From: Dromiciops gliroides
Taxonomy: Eukaryota; Chordata; Mammalia; Microbiotheria; Microbiotheriidae
Length of the DNA stretch: 64,000 nucleotides
Reading direction: 5' to 3'
Assembly: GCF_019393635.1 (NCBI RefSeq)
Contig: NC_057866.1
Coordinates: 5,792,223-5,856,222 of the forward strand
The stretch's first letter is position 1. Each line of letters opens with the position of its first letter. This document shows positions 32,078-41,539 of the stretch, in pieces. The notes beneath the pieces are model-generated. The model did not search any database. It had not been told where the DNA came from and was given only the letters and a program-made list of their open reading frames with translations. A program made the translations under genes and the position numbers.

Positions 32078-33422
32078 TGTCTGTCTGTCTGTCTGTCTCC
32101 TTGGTATCCTCAGCTTAGCACAAAGTCCAGCACCCAGTAGGTGCTTAATGGACACTTCTTAACTGAAATGAGGGGCTGGCCTTGATGAACGATGAGGCTC
32201 CTTTCAGGTCTGTTGTGGGGGGATTCTCTCTTGTCTCTCACAGAGGCCCCCTTATCTCTCTCAGCTGGACCTGGATGAGAATCCCCCCAGTGAGAGGCCC
32301 CACAGGCAGACATCCACATCCCCCTCAGGCCATTTCCCTCGGCAGCCCAGACCCCTTTCAGGAGACTGAGTCTTGGGAAGCTTTTCCTTCTCTGGACTCA
32401 GCCGGGGTCTCTGTAGCTTCTGCCCACCAGCCTCTGTCCCTCCTTCTGTCCTCTGGGACTGGCACAATAAATCAAATAGTTTCCAGTAATCAATGATGAT
32501 CAACACACCTCCCTGCATCAGGCAGCCACACACTCAATCATCCTCTTCTTGAGGCTGTAGAGCCCTGGTTTCAAGGAAGGGAGGGATGGAGGGAAGACAG
32601 AAAGGAAAGATGGACAGATGGACGGACTGAGCAAGTGCTCGTCACTGTGAGAAACACTTTACAAATGTCATCCAGCTTGGTCTTCACAAGAACCCTGGGA
32701 AGTAGGTGTTTTTTGGATTCCCATTCTACAATTCAAATAACTAAGGCAGACATTAGTTAAGTGACTTGTCCAAGGCTACATAGCTCATAATCATCTAAAG
32801 CAGGATTTGAATTCAGACCTTTTTGATGACTAGTCCTACACCTTGTGGGGGAAACATTCCTACATCCTCCACCTCCCCTGAGACAGCAGTAAGATTTGAA
32901 CCCAGATCCTCTGGAACTGCGAGGCATTTGCCTTCCCTTCTCTGGATTCTGTTTCCTCATTTCTTAAATGTGGGTAATCAGACCTGAGGTACCTCCCTCA
33001 AATGGGTCAGCTATAGCCAGTGGGGATGTTCCTCACTATCCTTGCTTTCCAGGCCAGCTTAAGGGAGGGGGTTCTGACAGGTCTGTGTCTCTGCCTAGGT
33101 GAGGTTCTCTGCGGAAGACTGTACCTTTGAGGAGCAGATTCGCCCCGACGGCTACAATGTGTACCAGTCCCCGAAGTACGGCCTGCCCATCTCCCTGTGC
33201 ACTGACAAGCAGAGGCAGCAGTTCCAAGGCAAGGACTTCCTGCCTCTGTCTCATTTCTTGCCCATGATCAGCTCTGTTCCTCTGGAGGCTGAGGAGGCTG
33301 AGAGCCACAGGGCATCCTTTGACCCCGAGATGTTTTCCTCATCTCTGGAAACCGACAGCATGGACCCCTTTGGCTTCGCCTCCAAACTGTCGTCCATCAA
33401 GAGCCCCAGCTTCCAGAAATAA
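27279..33422 (+). CDS. FGF19: FGF19, endocrine fibroblast growth factor (three coding exons, spliced)
   Basis: Coding exons are 27279-27507, 28047-28150 and 33099-33422, all with GT/AG borders; the spliced product is 218 aa (human 216). Residues 1-22 form a hydrophobic signal peptide. The mature start RPLADAGPHVYYGWG and the core LLEIKAVALRTVAIKGVHS closely match human FGF19. The tail keeps ETDSMDPFG and SPSFQK, the two segments known to contact beta-Klotho. In other mammals FGF19 is secreted by ileum on FXR activation and signals through FGFR4/beta-Klotho in liver to repress bile-acid synthesis. The ATG sits in a good Kozak context (GGCACCATGA) with no upstream ATG in the leader. Oddities: both cysteines of the first disulfide (human C58 and C70) are absent, with one residue inserted at the first site, while C101 and C119 (human C102 and C120) remain. 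C145 is new relative to human. Identification is firm. Confidence 0.97.
27538..27602. repeat. (TG)n then (CG)n alternating tract in FGF19 intron 1
   Basis: About 65 bp of near-perfect alternating pyrimidine-purine sequence starting 30 bp after the exon 1 donor. Such tracts are the classic substrate for Z-DNA. Confidence 0.9.
28047..28150 (+). CDS. FGF19: FGF19 coding exon 2 (104 bp)
   Basis: Exactly 104 bp, the usual length of the middle FGF exon. It is preceded by a pyrimidine tract and gcgcag and followed by a gtaaat donor. It encodes residues 77-111, including YLCMG with the retained cysteine C101. Confidence 0.95.
28312..28420 (+). repeat. MIR fragment in FGF19 intron 2
   Basis: CCTCAGTTTCCTCAACTGTA, AAAATGGTGATAATAATACC. 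Confidence 0.65.
28421..28985. other. FGF19 intron 2, unassigned part
   Basis: Unique-looking, no coding signal. Confidence 0.3.
28990..29118 (-). mobile_element. CORE SINE in FGF19 intron 2
   Basis: Reverse copy lacking the A-tail. Short target duplication CTGCATTT. Confidence 0.88.
29330..29445 (+). repeat. L2/L3-like fragment in FGF19 intron 2
   Basis: CCCCAGGCACAGTGCTGAGA and CCTGCCCTCGAGGGCCCTTT. Confidence 0.45.
29840..30130. promoter_or_regulatory. Candidate conserved non-coding element in FGF19 intron 2
   Basis: Repeat-free stretch holding CCCTAATTAGC (homeodomain core), TCAACAAAGG (SOX/TCF-like) and GTTCAAAGGAA (TCF/HNF4-like) within 40 bp (29993-30032). Conservation itself cannot be seen here. 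Confidence 0.3.
30640..30760 (+). repeat. L3/CR1-like fragment in FGF19 intron 2
   Basis: ACCAGAGGAAGAGCTTCCTA and CTCCCAGAGTGAACTC fit a degraded CR1/L3. Confidence 0.4.
30888..30900 (+). promoter_or_regulatory. CTCF-like core motif in FGF19 intron 2
   Basis: GCACCAGGGGGCT, two mismatches to the 13-base core. Confidence 0.3.
31240..31445 (+). repeat. L3/CR1-type 3' end fragment in FGF19 intron 2
   Basis: GTTGGACCAGATGCCTCCGA and GGCCCCTCCAACTCAGACTC. Confidence 0.65.
31574..31586. promoter_or_regulatory. Inverted repeat-1 (FXR-type) motif in FGF19 intron 2
   Basis: AGTTCA, one base, TGACCC: two nuclear-receptor half sites as an inverted repeat with a 1-bp spacer, the arrangement bound by FXR/RXR. 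Human FGF19 is known to carry a functional IR-1 in its second intron, so the position fits. A diverged copy of the surrounding segment, with the same motif, lies at 35645-35657. Binding is inferred, not shown. Confidence 0.6.
31698..31719. repeat. 22-base G homopolymer
   Basis: Uninterrupted G run inside IR-1 segment copy A; a G-quadruplex former and a likely length-variable site. Confidence 0.9.
32040..32098. repeat. (GT)n(CTGT)n microsatellite in FGF19 intron 2
   Basis: About 18 GT units then about five CTGT units. Confidence 0.92.
32640..32862 (-). repeat. MIR SINE, degraded, in FGF19 intron 2
   Basis: CACTTTACAAATGTCATCCA, AGTGACTTGTCCAAGGCTAC and CAGGATTTGAATTCAGACC. Confidence 0.65.
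33099..33422 (+). CDS. FGF19: FGF19 coding exon 3 with stop
   Basis: The acceptor is ctgcctag. It encodes residues 112-218: SAEDCTFEE with C119, RPDGYNVY, the FLPLSHFLPM strand and the beta-Klotho-binding tail. TAA stop at 33420-33422. Confidence 0.96.
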   Translation: MRFSAEDCTFEEQIRPDGYNVYQSPKYGLPISLCTDKQRQQFQGKDFLPLSHFLPMISSVPLEAEEAESHRASFDPEMFSSSLETDSMDPFGFASKLSSIKSPSFQK

Positions 33423-34216
33423 TGCAGGCCCTGCCAGGATTTGGGACCCAGGCCCAGCGTCCCTTCCTCTTGTCCCCTGGAGCACATGGCTGCAGGGAGG
33501 GGAGCAGGGCAGCGTCCTGGGTGTCTCGGAGGATGAAGACAGCCCTGGAGAGAGTGACAATTAGAATTCTGTAAATACATAAAGCTCCTCAGATGGAGCA
33601 GAATAAGATACTGAGCCCCGGCCAAAGCCCCTTTGCCCACTGGATCTCTCCTCTGGGCAGAGTCACTTTCCATAGGGTGCAGCAGAGACCCCTTTCTGCT
33701 ATGAATCAGTGACTATAAGAGCTGGAAGGGTGAACTCGACCAACCTCAGGTCCATGTGGGAACAAAGCCCAGGCCCAGAGCTGCCCCCAGAACCATCGAG
33801 AATCCCCCAGGATCCTTCAGCTGGGGGAACCTGGGGCTGGTCCTGCTGGAGCTGCTGCAGCCTGGAAGAGGCCCCTCCCCCACCTCCTCAGGTCTGTGGG
33901 CAGGATTAGATCAGAGCCAGGGTGAATGACCCCTCTGGCCTGCCTATGAAGCATCAGATTGCTCCTGGGAGATAAGGCTGTCCACACTTCCCTGCCTCCC
34001 GCTAACTCCCTCTCATAACCTGGCTTACCTCACTGATAGCAAGAAATGAAAAGACCTCGGCACCCCAGCTTGATGGCTGCCTGGCTTTTCAAAGTAAACA
34101 CAGCTTGAAACAGAAAGAGATAGGAGCCGGCTTTGGAGGAGTCTGTAGACCCGAGTCACCTGGGGTGACTCAGACACATCTCGAGGAGTTCCCAGGGAAG
34201 AGCAAAGCAAACTGGC

Positions 34217-34442
34217 TGCTCCCTGCCTCCTCCTCCTCCTCCCCTCTTCCTCCTCTTTCTTCTGTTTCCCCCTTTCCCTCCTCCTTCTCTTCCTCCTCAT
34301 CTTCCTCCTTCTTCTTCCCCCTCCTCCTCTTCTCCCTTCTCATTTCCTCCCTCTCTTCTTTCTCTGCCTCTTCCTCCCCTTCCTCTTCTTCCTCCTCCTT
34401 CCCTTTTTCCTGCTCTTCTTCTTTCTCTGCCGCCTCCTCCTC
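34217..34442 (+). repeat. Polypyrimidine tract in the FGF19 3'UTR
   Basis: About 225 bp made almost only of C and T, rich in TCC and TTC units. If the UTR extends to the poly(A) signals below, the mRNA carries this tract, a potential binding region for PTB/PCBP-type proteins. It also creates spurious long ORFs on both strands. Confidence 0.85.
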
Positions 34443-34571
34443 TAATCCAAGCCCAGCTTGGGGTGGCCTTCCCTGGGTATGCCACCCCCTAGAGCAGACT
34501 CCCACTCCTTGTAATCAGATCATCACAGGAAGTCTCGCCCCTGTCCTGCCCAGCACTTAGCTGCCCCATGT

Positions 34572-34650
34572 GATATTTATAAGTAATTTATTGTCCCAGG
34601 CTCAGCTCTTTATTTTCTTACTTTATTTATGCCTTAGGTCATATTTATGC
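34572..34650 (+). promoter_or_regulatory. AU-rich end of the FGF19 3'UTR
   Basis: Several ATTTAT/TTTATT units cluster just before the poly(A) signals. This is the composition of AU-rich instability elements in short-lived signalling mRNAs. Function is inferred. Confidence 0.4.
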
Positions 34651-34677
34651 GCCAGCCATGGGAGTTGTGTTTTTTAC

Positions 34678-34704
34678 ATTAAAGTGGCATTGGTTTGTAT
34701 TAAA
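34678..34704 (+). terminator. Poly(A) signals of FGF19
   Basis: Two ATTAAA hexamers (34678-34683 and 34699-34704) followed by a GT-rich stretch. They give a 3'UTR of about 1.3 kb, similar to the human transcript. The first is 1256 bp after the stop. Confidence 0.6.
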
Positions 34705-34844
34705 GCCTGTCGTCGGCGTCATCATTTCTGAATGAAGAGTTTGATGTGGAATGAAAGCTAGAATTGTGTCCAAATGTAACACTAAGAGGCATGGACTTCT
34801 CCCCAGGGCTCCTAAGTAGAGACTCAAGGACCAATCCTGCTACA

Positions 34845-35228
34845 AGCACATATTAAGTACTTACTGTTTGCCATGGACCAGGCCCTTTGGGGGGGGGCAA
34901 TAGTTCAACTCATAACCTCTGGGGTCCCCTAGCTCCCAGGGTCTTGTCTTGTATCAGGAGTTTATTGGAAATCCAGACTCTCTCTGGAGATACTGTTGAA
35001 CAAGGAAAAGGGTGTGAGTGGGTCTGGATAGGGAGAGTGTCCAGCTCCTACTGCTCCAGTTAGGGGCTCGAGTCCAGACACCGAAGCACCCCTCCTCTCT
35101 GCAACTCGTTCATGAATCCCTAAACACAGAAGTTCTGGCTTCATCTGTCACTAAGTGAGACAGGATTGGAACTCAGCTCTTCCTGACTCCTGATGTGGCC
35201 TTTGCTTTCTCCACTAGACTACATTAAT
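34845..35228. other. Intergenic; short L2/L3-like start then unassigned
   Basis: CATATTAAGTACTTACTGTT at 34850 is repeat-like; the remainder holds nothing I recognise. Confidence 0.3.
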
Positions 35229-35395
35229 CTCTCTTTCTCTCCACCCCCTCCCTCTCTTTCCCCCTTGCCACCCCTTTCCTCTCTCTTTTTTCTCTTCCCT
35301 TCTCTCTCTCTGTTTTTCTCTCCCTCTCCCCCCCCTTCTTTTCCCTCTCTCTCCTCCCCCCCGCCCCCCCCCCCAGCTCTTCTCTCTTCCATTCC
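35229..35395 (+). repeat. Polypyrimidine tract downstream of FGF19
   Basis: About 165 bp, C/T only apart from a few bases. Confidence 0.85.
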
Positions 35396-35584
35396 TTCCA
35401 GTTCAGAGACTGAAGGATTCTTTGGGTTACTTCCATATCAGTTTGAGCCTCTGCTATGGGATCCATCTGGTTTCCCATATGGAGAACCAAAAGTCTGCAA
35501 CTTCCGGGGTTGGGAGTTACCAAGACAACCAGGTGTAGCTCCCTCTGCTACTTTACTATATTATTTACATTGGACCAAGAACTG

Positions 35585-35995
35585 TCAAGTATCTCCCAGA
35601 GGTTTCATCACAGGTAGAAAGAAATCCCTGGAGCCAGAACTGGCAGTTCATTGACCCGTGAGGCTGAGGCAGAGAGAGCTCTGAGCTGTGGGGCCCCGGT
35701 GTCCCCTTGAGCTCTGAACTCCCTGTTACAGAGCCTGGCACCTTACTTATAAACATTGCCTATGGGGGGATGGATGGACAGATGGATGGGCCCTTGGAGA
35801 GGCTTGGAGTGTTTGGATTCTTGGGTAGGAACGCATAAACTGAGTGTTTTCTTCTGGGACCACAGTAAACACCAGACTAGAATTGATTTATTGGAGGGGT
35901 CAATGGAACATAGGCACTGAAGCTCTACCTTTAAAATATCTCATTCATGTGTTCTACAATAATATTTTTTCCAAGGCTAAGAAGCCTGGATTCAG
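35585..35995 (+). repeat. IR-1 segment, copy B (downstream of FGF19)
   Basis: Paralogue of 31515-31960 in the same orientation about 4.07 kb away. I estimate about 70% identity by eye in the central 200 bp, so the duplication is old. Both copies run into MIR-like sequence at the right end. Confidence 0.65.
35645..35657. promoter_or_regulatory. Second inverted repeat-1 motif, downstream of FGF19
   Basis: AGTTCA, T, TGACCC, the same half sites as the intron-2 motif, inside a paralogous segment about 0.9 kb beyond the FGF19 poly(A) signals. Confidence 0.5.
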
Positions 35996-36555
35996 AAGAT
36001 GTAAGTTCCAATCTGGCTAGCTGCTTACTGGCTATGTGACTTTCCTTCTCTTCTCTGAAGGATGATGTGGATGCAATGAATTTTCCCATCCTGTCCAGCT
36101 CGGGCATTTATGTGGATCTCCACTGCTATCTTTTCTGCCCTCTATCACAGTTTAGAAAGTCTAGCTTTCTCAGAGGTAGAAGGAACCTTAGGGACTACCT
36201 TATCCAAGCTCTCTATGAACAAGAATTCCGTATTTGATGTAGCCAGTAAGTGGTGATCCAGCTTTGGCAAGAGGACCTCCAGTGAGGCAGGAGCTCCCCA
36301 GCTCCTGGGGCAACTCATGCCTCTTTAGGATGACTCTGACCCATAAATGGTGATTGACTGACTGACTGACTTCAACCTAACTTGGCTCCTTCACAACTTC
36401 CTTTCAACCCTCCTAGCCTTGTCTTCAGGGGTCAACTGGAGCTAGTCCAATGCCTTTGCCAAATCATGGCCCTTTAAATAACAGAAGAAAACTGTTATCT
36501 CCTGTCCCATCTTTCTCCAGGTTAAGCATGTCTACTCATTTCAACCTCTCTTCAT
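35996..36555. other. Degraded MIR/L3-like material and unassigned DNA
   Basis: GATGTAAGTTCCAATCTGG at 36000 is MIR-like and AGAAGGAACCTTAGGGACTA at 36178 is L3-like. No gene. Confidence 0.35.
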
Positions 36556-36559
36556 AAAT

Positions 36560-36712
36560 GAGCATAGATTTCTTTTTAAAGACCTGGGTTCAAATCCATC
36601 CTATGACACTTTCACATTGGGCAAGTCATTTAACCTCTGCCTGCCTCAATTTCTTCATTTGTCAAATGGGGATAAGAGTGTCTATAGTGCCTGCCTCATT
36701 TAGTTTGGGAGT
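36560..36712 (+). repeat. MIR SINE
   Basis: GGGTTCAAATCCATCCTATG, GGGCAAGTCATTTAACCTCT, AATTTCTTCATTTGTCAAAT. Confidence 0.7.
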
Positions 36713-37235
36713 GCAGCTTAACCACAAAGTGAGCCAAATACATTTATCTCCTGTCCTCAACAAGGGGAAGGTTTGGGGGAAAAGAGGGACTTCAGTCAGC
36801 CCCAATTCCCAAAGTGTGACCTCAGCTTCTGGCCATCATCTCTCTCCATTAACTTATCCAGTGATGGTCTTGCAATAGTTCTATCTTCAGAATGCTCAAC
36901 GTTGATTCTTCCAGGACAGAGAAGGGCCATTGATACTTTCCATGATTGTGCAATGGTGTAGAAGGCCAGGCAAGTCTCTTCCTTGTGGGATAGCGGTCCC
37001 CCTCAGTGGCCATTCCCACCTTGACTATTCCTGGAAGGAAGAAATCGCATCCCAAGACAGGACCATGTATTTGGGTAATTTTTATCATCCCTGAACCTTA
37101 GCAGAGTCTCTCTTAGAGGCTGAGTTATAGAGTGGGAGATGAGTGTTTGCAGTTTACTGAGGAGAGCCTGGTCCTAGGGGACTGAACCCTGCTTGAGCAG
37201 CAGCAGGATCAAAGCTCATTAATTCCCCCCCTTTT
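36713..37235. other. Unassigned sequence
   Basis: No gene or named repeat. Confidence 0.25.
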
Positions 37236-37696
37236 AATGTCACCAGTGGGGGGCCACCTCCCTCAGGTCTCTCCCTCCTCCAGTGTATTCCAAAGTGACC
37301 TTCCTAAAGCCCAGGTCTGACCATTGTTACCCCTTGTCCTACCCACTCAACTCCAGTGGCTTGCTTTGGTTTCCAGGATCAAACACAGACTCTTCTGTTT
37401 GGCCTCCATCACCTACTGCCCTCCTACCTTTTCAGTTTTCCTGCACCTTAGGCCCCAATGTGTGCTCTTCGATGCAGTGACCCCGGCCTCCTGGCTATTC
37501 CAGGAACAAGACCCTCCATCTCTAGACTCAGGGCATTCTCTCGGACTCTCCTCCATGCCTAGAACCTCTCTCTGCTCTGCTCCTCATCTCCCCGACTTCC
37601 TCGCATTCTCCAGGAAGGACAACCCTGTCAACTATGCCTTCATGCCTCTCCAGGCTGCAATTCTGATTCATCTCAACAGGACTCTCTATGTCTACC

Positions 37697-37699
37697 ATG

Positions 37700-37757
<58 letters not shown>
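37697..37757. repeat. (CT)n microsatellite
   Basis: About 30 CT units, within the L2 remnant. Confidence 0.95.
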
Positions 37758-37759
<2 letters not shown>

Positions 37760-37761
<2 letters not shown>

Positions 37762-37936
37762 GTTTTTTGTGTTTTGTTCGTTTTGTTTTTATTTTTGTTT
37801 GGCAGGGCAATGAGGGTTAAGTGACTTGCCCAGAGTCACACAGCTAGTAAGTGTCAAGTATCTGAGGCCAGATTTGAACTCAGGTCCTCCTGAATTCAGG
37901 GCCAGTGCTCTATCCACTGCGCCACCTAGCTGCCCC
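37760..37936 (-). mobile_element. CORE SINE
   Basis: Full reverse copy with a T/G-rich tail, inserted in the L2 remnant. Confidence 0.88.
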
Positions 37937-38284
37937 TCCTGTGCCCTTTCAATGGGTACATCCATCTCCTTTTCCCCTCACACCTTCACCTGCTTTCAGC
38001 TTACTTTTACCTGTCCTCTTCCTCCATTAGAATGTAAGTGTCTTGAGGGCCGGGACTTTCTTCTGGCCTGCCTTGGTGCTCCCAGTACTGGCACAAAGTA
38101 AGTAAGTCCATGCTTAGTCCATATCTGTTCTCTGATCTCCCCTTCTGTCCTCTTCTCCGGTTCTCCTGCCTTGTCTTGCTTGTTGGCCTCCTCATGGTCA
38201 TCTTTTACCTTTCTTTGTGTGCCCAGGTCTTAGTGCCATGCCTGGCAAGCAGTAGGTGCTCAGTAAATGCTTATCTTCCCTGAC

Positions 38285-38656
38285 GTGTTGACACATTATT
38301 TTACTGATCCTCATATCCACTCTGTGAGAAAGGTGCTGTCACCACTCCCATTTTTTTTCTTTTTTTAGTGAGGCAATTGGGGTTAAGTGACTTGCCCAGG
38401 GTCACACAGCTAGTAAGTGTTAAGTGTCTGAGACCGGATTTGAATTCAGGTCCTCCTGACTCCAGGGCTGGTGCTCTATCCACTGTGCCACCTAGCTGCC
38501 CCACCACTCCCATTTTTACAGGTGAGGAAAAGAAGGCTGAGAAAGATTATGTGATTTTCCCAGGGTTACCTACCTAGTAAATACTGGAGGCAGTATCCTG
38601 AGATCTTCCTGACCCCAAGTCTAATACTCTATCCACTGTGACACCTAGCCGCCTAG
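38285..38656 (-). repeat. MIR SINE interrupted by a CORE SINE
   Basis: CTGATCCTCATATCCACTCT on the left and ACAGGTGAGGAAAAGAAGGC on the right of the insertion, in MIR order. Confidence 0.7.
38356..38502 (-). mobile_element. CORE SINE inside MIR
   Basis: Full reverse copy with a 15-bp target duplication ACCACTCCCATTTTT on both sides. Confidence 0.93.
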
Positions 38657-38659
38657 ACT

Positions 38660-39250
38660 CTAGGAAGGACAAAATGAAATAATCCTTGTCTTCAAGGAGC
38701 TGACACTCTACAGGAGAAGTAGAACATAACATGGATAAGTAAGCACTAGGCCAACTGAAGAGAGAAAGAGACAGAGACAGAGGGAGAGACAGACAGACAG
38801 ACAGACAGAGACAGACAGACAGGCAGACAGAGAAACAAAACTAACAAGGTTGGGGATCATGGGGGAAGTATCTGATCTAAGCCCTGAAGGAAATGAAGGA
38901 TGCTAAGGGATAGAGGTAAGGAGTGAAGTCATTCCAGTCATGGTGAACAGCATATGCTAAGGTGAGAAATGAAATGAAGTTCACAAAATAGCCAAAAAGG
39001 CCAGTTTGCCTCAAACTTAGAGTCTGTGCAGAGGAATAATTGGAAATAAGCTTGAAAAGGTAGGCAGGAGTAAGGCTGCGAGTGTCTGTATATGGCAAAC
39101 TGAAGCATTTGTATTTTTTCCCTGGAGGCACTAGGGAGCCACCAAAGACTATGTGTCTGGAAAAGCAGCAGCCTAGCTCATTTTGGAGAATGTCATCAAG
39201 AGGCTTGGCCACTGAGTGATGGATATTTTTGGCCATGGCCATTCAGGAAA
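38660..39250 (+). repeat. Old L2/L3-like dispersed repeat, long member
   Basis: CTTCAAGGAGCTGACACTCT, GAAGTCATTCCAGTCATGG and GCACTAGGGAGCCACCAAAG follow the family order. Confidence 0.5.
38770..38832. repeat. (ACAG)n-rich microsatellite
   Basis: Imperfect GACAGA/CAGA units within the repeat above. Confidence 0.85.
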
Positions 39251-39925
39251 ACCATCTCCAAAGATCTGGGGAATAGGGAAGGCTGCAACCTGCATCATTA
39301 GAGAGATTACCCACATTGAAAAAAAAAATCACAGCTCTTTGTAACACACACACGTGTGCACACATGTGTCTGTGTGTGTACACGTGCATGTGTGTGTGTG
39401 TGTGTGTAGTATTGTAAAATCAAAATGGTGGCTCCCCACTTGGGCTGGGAAGTCTTCAAGCAACCGAAAGTAAAAACGGTCTACAGCACAAATCCACTGT
39501 GTCTGTGACATCAAGGACTGAGGGTGACAAGCTCTTGCAAAGCCACGAGATAAGGACCCTTTCTTTCCGCCGCCACCAGAATTATGTCAAGAGTGAACAG
39601 TGTGTCCCTAAGGCAGTACCAGGCAGAGACGGACCGGCTGCTGAGTCTCAAGCTCTGCTGGCCCAGAGGCTCCAGGAGTCTATGATACAATCATCCACAA
39701 AGATTCAGTGAATTCCAGCTACATGCAAGGGCAGGAAGCTGGTTGGTTCCAGGGTTCAGCAGGCAGAGAGAGGCCCTGAACAGGTGCCTTAGTCATGGGC
39801 AGTGAAGGACTTATTGGACCATGGGAACTGGGCAGGGGTTACTGTGAAGACTACAGGAGAGGGGAGGGTGCTCAGATAGGAACAGTGCCTAGCAGAGGCA
39901 CTCAGTGTTTGTTGAATGAATGAAT
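39251..39925. other. Unassigned sequence around a CA/TG tract
   Basis: No gene. The 39339-39408 CA/TG tract is listed separately. Confidence 0.25.
39339..39408. repeat. (CA)n/(TG)n near-palindromic tract
   Basis: CA repeats pass through ACGTGTGCAC into TG repeats, so the tract can fold back or adopt Z-form. Confidence 0.85.
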
Positions 39926-40105
39926 GATTGAAGGAAGGCAAAAAGGAAGGAAGGGGAGGAGGAGGGGAGGGAGGAGGAAAGGAAAGAGGGAAGGAAGAAA
40001 GAAAGGAATGAAAAAAGGGAGGGAAAGAGGGAGGAAAGAAGGAAAGGGGAGGAAGGAAGAAAGGGAACAAAGGAAGGAGGGAGGGAAGAAGGAAGGAGGT
40101 TGTAA
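39926..40105. repeat. Polypurine (GGAA/GGGA) tract
   Basis: About 175 bp of G and A. It creates false ORFs on both strands. Confidence 0.88.
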
Positions 40106-40234
40106 AGGTAAATTAGGATCACATTCTGGATGGTCCTGAATGCACAGTAAAGAAGTCTGGACTATATCCTGTAAGAAGCATGTAGCCCTTGGGAAAGAAG
40201 CACTGAGCAAGGGCAAGGGGAAACAAATGAATGA

Positions 40235-40345
40235 AGAACACATTTACTGAGCACTTACTATGTGGAAAATACTGTGCCAAGAAGTCAGGACAGTGGCTGC
40301 TCTCAAAGAGCTTCTATTCTAATAGGGGAGACAACATATGCAGAA
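40235..40345 (+). repeat. Old L2/L3-like dispersed repeat
   Basis: ACATTTACTGAGCACTTACT and CAAAGAGCTTCTATTCTAAT. Confidence 0.55.
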
Positions 40346-40349
40346 GGCT

Positions 40350-41535
40350 TCAGCAGGAGGTCAAATGGGAAAGTCCCACGGTCCTGTGTGAAGCAGGAGG
40401 TCATGCTTCTTCAGGACCATTTCTATTGCTGAAATCCTCTTGTTTCTGATGTGAAGCCGTTGGTTGTGGCCGAGAGGTCTTGGGCGACAAGACCTCTCTT
40501 TCCCGGGGCTGCAGTAGCTGTGGCTGCATCTCCACAGGGGCCACTTCCCTGGAGGATAACCCAGAGCATTGGGAGGTACAGTCAAGCCTGGCTAGTACCA
40601 AGGCTCTGGGACTCGGGGTGCTCTCATCAGGGTCTGAGGGGAGATGGTTTAACCTGCCTGGCACCTGCTGCCTCCTGGGTCTCCCTCAGGGAGCCTGGTT
40701 CCTTCAGCCAGGCTGGCTTGCCTACCCTCTGCATTGCCTGGGGGGCCTGGACAAATGAAAACACTCGGGAAGATCCCTCCCATCTCTACAAACCCATGAC
40801 CTCCTCTATGCTTTAAGTTCCTCCATGTTCTCAGGCCCCTCCCAGCTTTGATAGTGTAGCTACTAAAGGCCCATCAAGCACTGACAGTTTATGTTCTGTG
40901 TTCTAAGGTCTCCCCCAGTTCCCACAGTCTGTTTTCTTCTCTTTTGAAAACCGCTGGGCCAGGATTTCATTACCCTGGCCCCCTGCCCACTTTGCTGGGA
41001 TTGGTGAGCCGAGAGAGGGCCTTGAAGGGTCGAGGGTCAGAAGACAGAATGAGGGCGCATCTTGCTGTTGGCGGACACCTCCGAGTCATGACCCAGTGTC
41101 GGGCCAGGGGGCACCCCCCTGTCTCTGGTGCTTCCTCCCTCTCGGTCTTGCCCTCACCCTCCAGGGAGGCCGCTGTCTGCCTGAGCTTCCAGGATGTCCC
41201 CTGCCGATGGGGCCGTTGGTCTAGCGGACTGTTGTTCCTCAGAGCAGAGCAGAGGAGCCCAGACTCAGGCCCTGGGGAGAAAGGTGGGAAGGGTGGGGGG
41301 CACCAGGCTCTCGCTCTGAGTCCCGCTGCCTCGATGCCTCCCCGTGGTTGTGAGGAAGGCACCAACGCACTGGGAAAAGCCAAGCGAGCCGAGCAGAACC
41401 AACATTTCCGTGCCCCGGGTTCCACCTAGTGGCCAGTGCTCCTTTCAGCAATCCTGAGCCTTGAGACGGTTTGAGGCTTGAACGTTTGGGACCGGCATTC
41501 AAGCGCTCAGACACCAAATGTGGCCAGCTTTGAAT
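40350..41535. other. Unassigned, moderately GC-rich intergenic DNA
   Basis: Overlapping ORFs up to about 160 aa on both strands (40944-41429, 40970-41425) show no recognised protein and no splice context. Confidence 0.3.
41420..41432 (-). promoter_or_regulatory. CTCF-like core motif, reverse
   Basis: TTCCACCTAGTGG, 12 of 13 positions of the reverse core, between FGF19 and LTO1. Confidence 0.4.
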
Positions 41536-41539
41536 TTTC

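Larger units (their letters stand above)
37240..38275 (+). mobile_element. L2 LINE remnant (3' half), split by a SINE
   Basis: CCTAAAGCCCAGGTCTGACC, CTCAACTCCAGTGGCTTGCT, TTCCAGGAACAAGACCCTCC, then after the SINE AGAATGTAAGTGTCTTGAGG and CAGTAGGTGCTCAGTAAATG. Confidence 0.75.

Noticed and set aside
34025-34560. Glu/Arg-rich or Ser-rich ORFs over 100 aa
   Set aside because: Translation of the FGF19 3'UTR polypyrimidine tract.
40944-41429. Overlapping 161-aa and 151-aa ORFs on opposite strands
   Set aside because: No recognisable homology, no splice or promoter context, and both strands open equally, as expected of GC-rich non-coding DNA.
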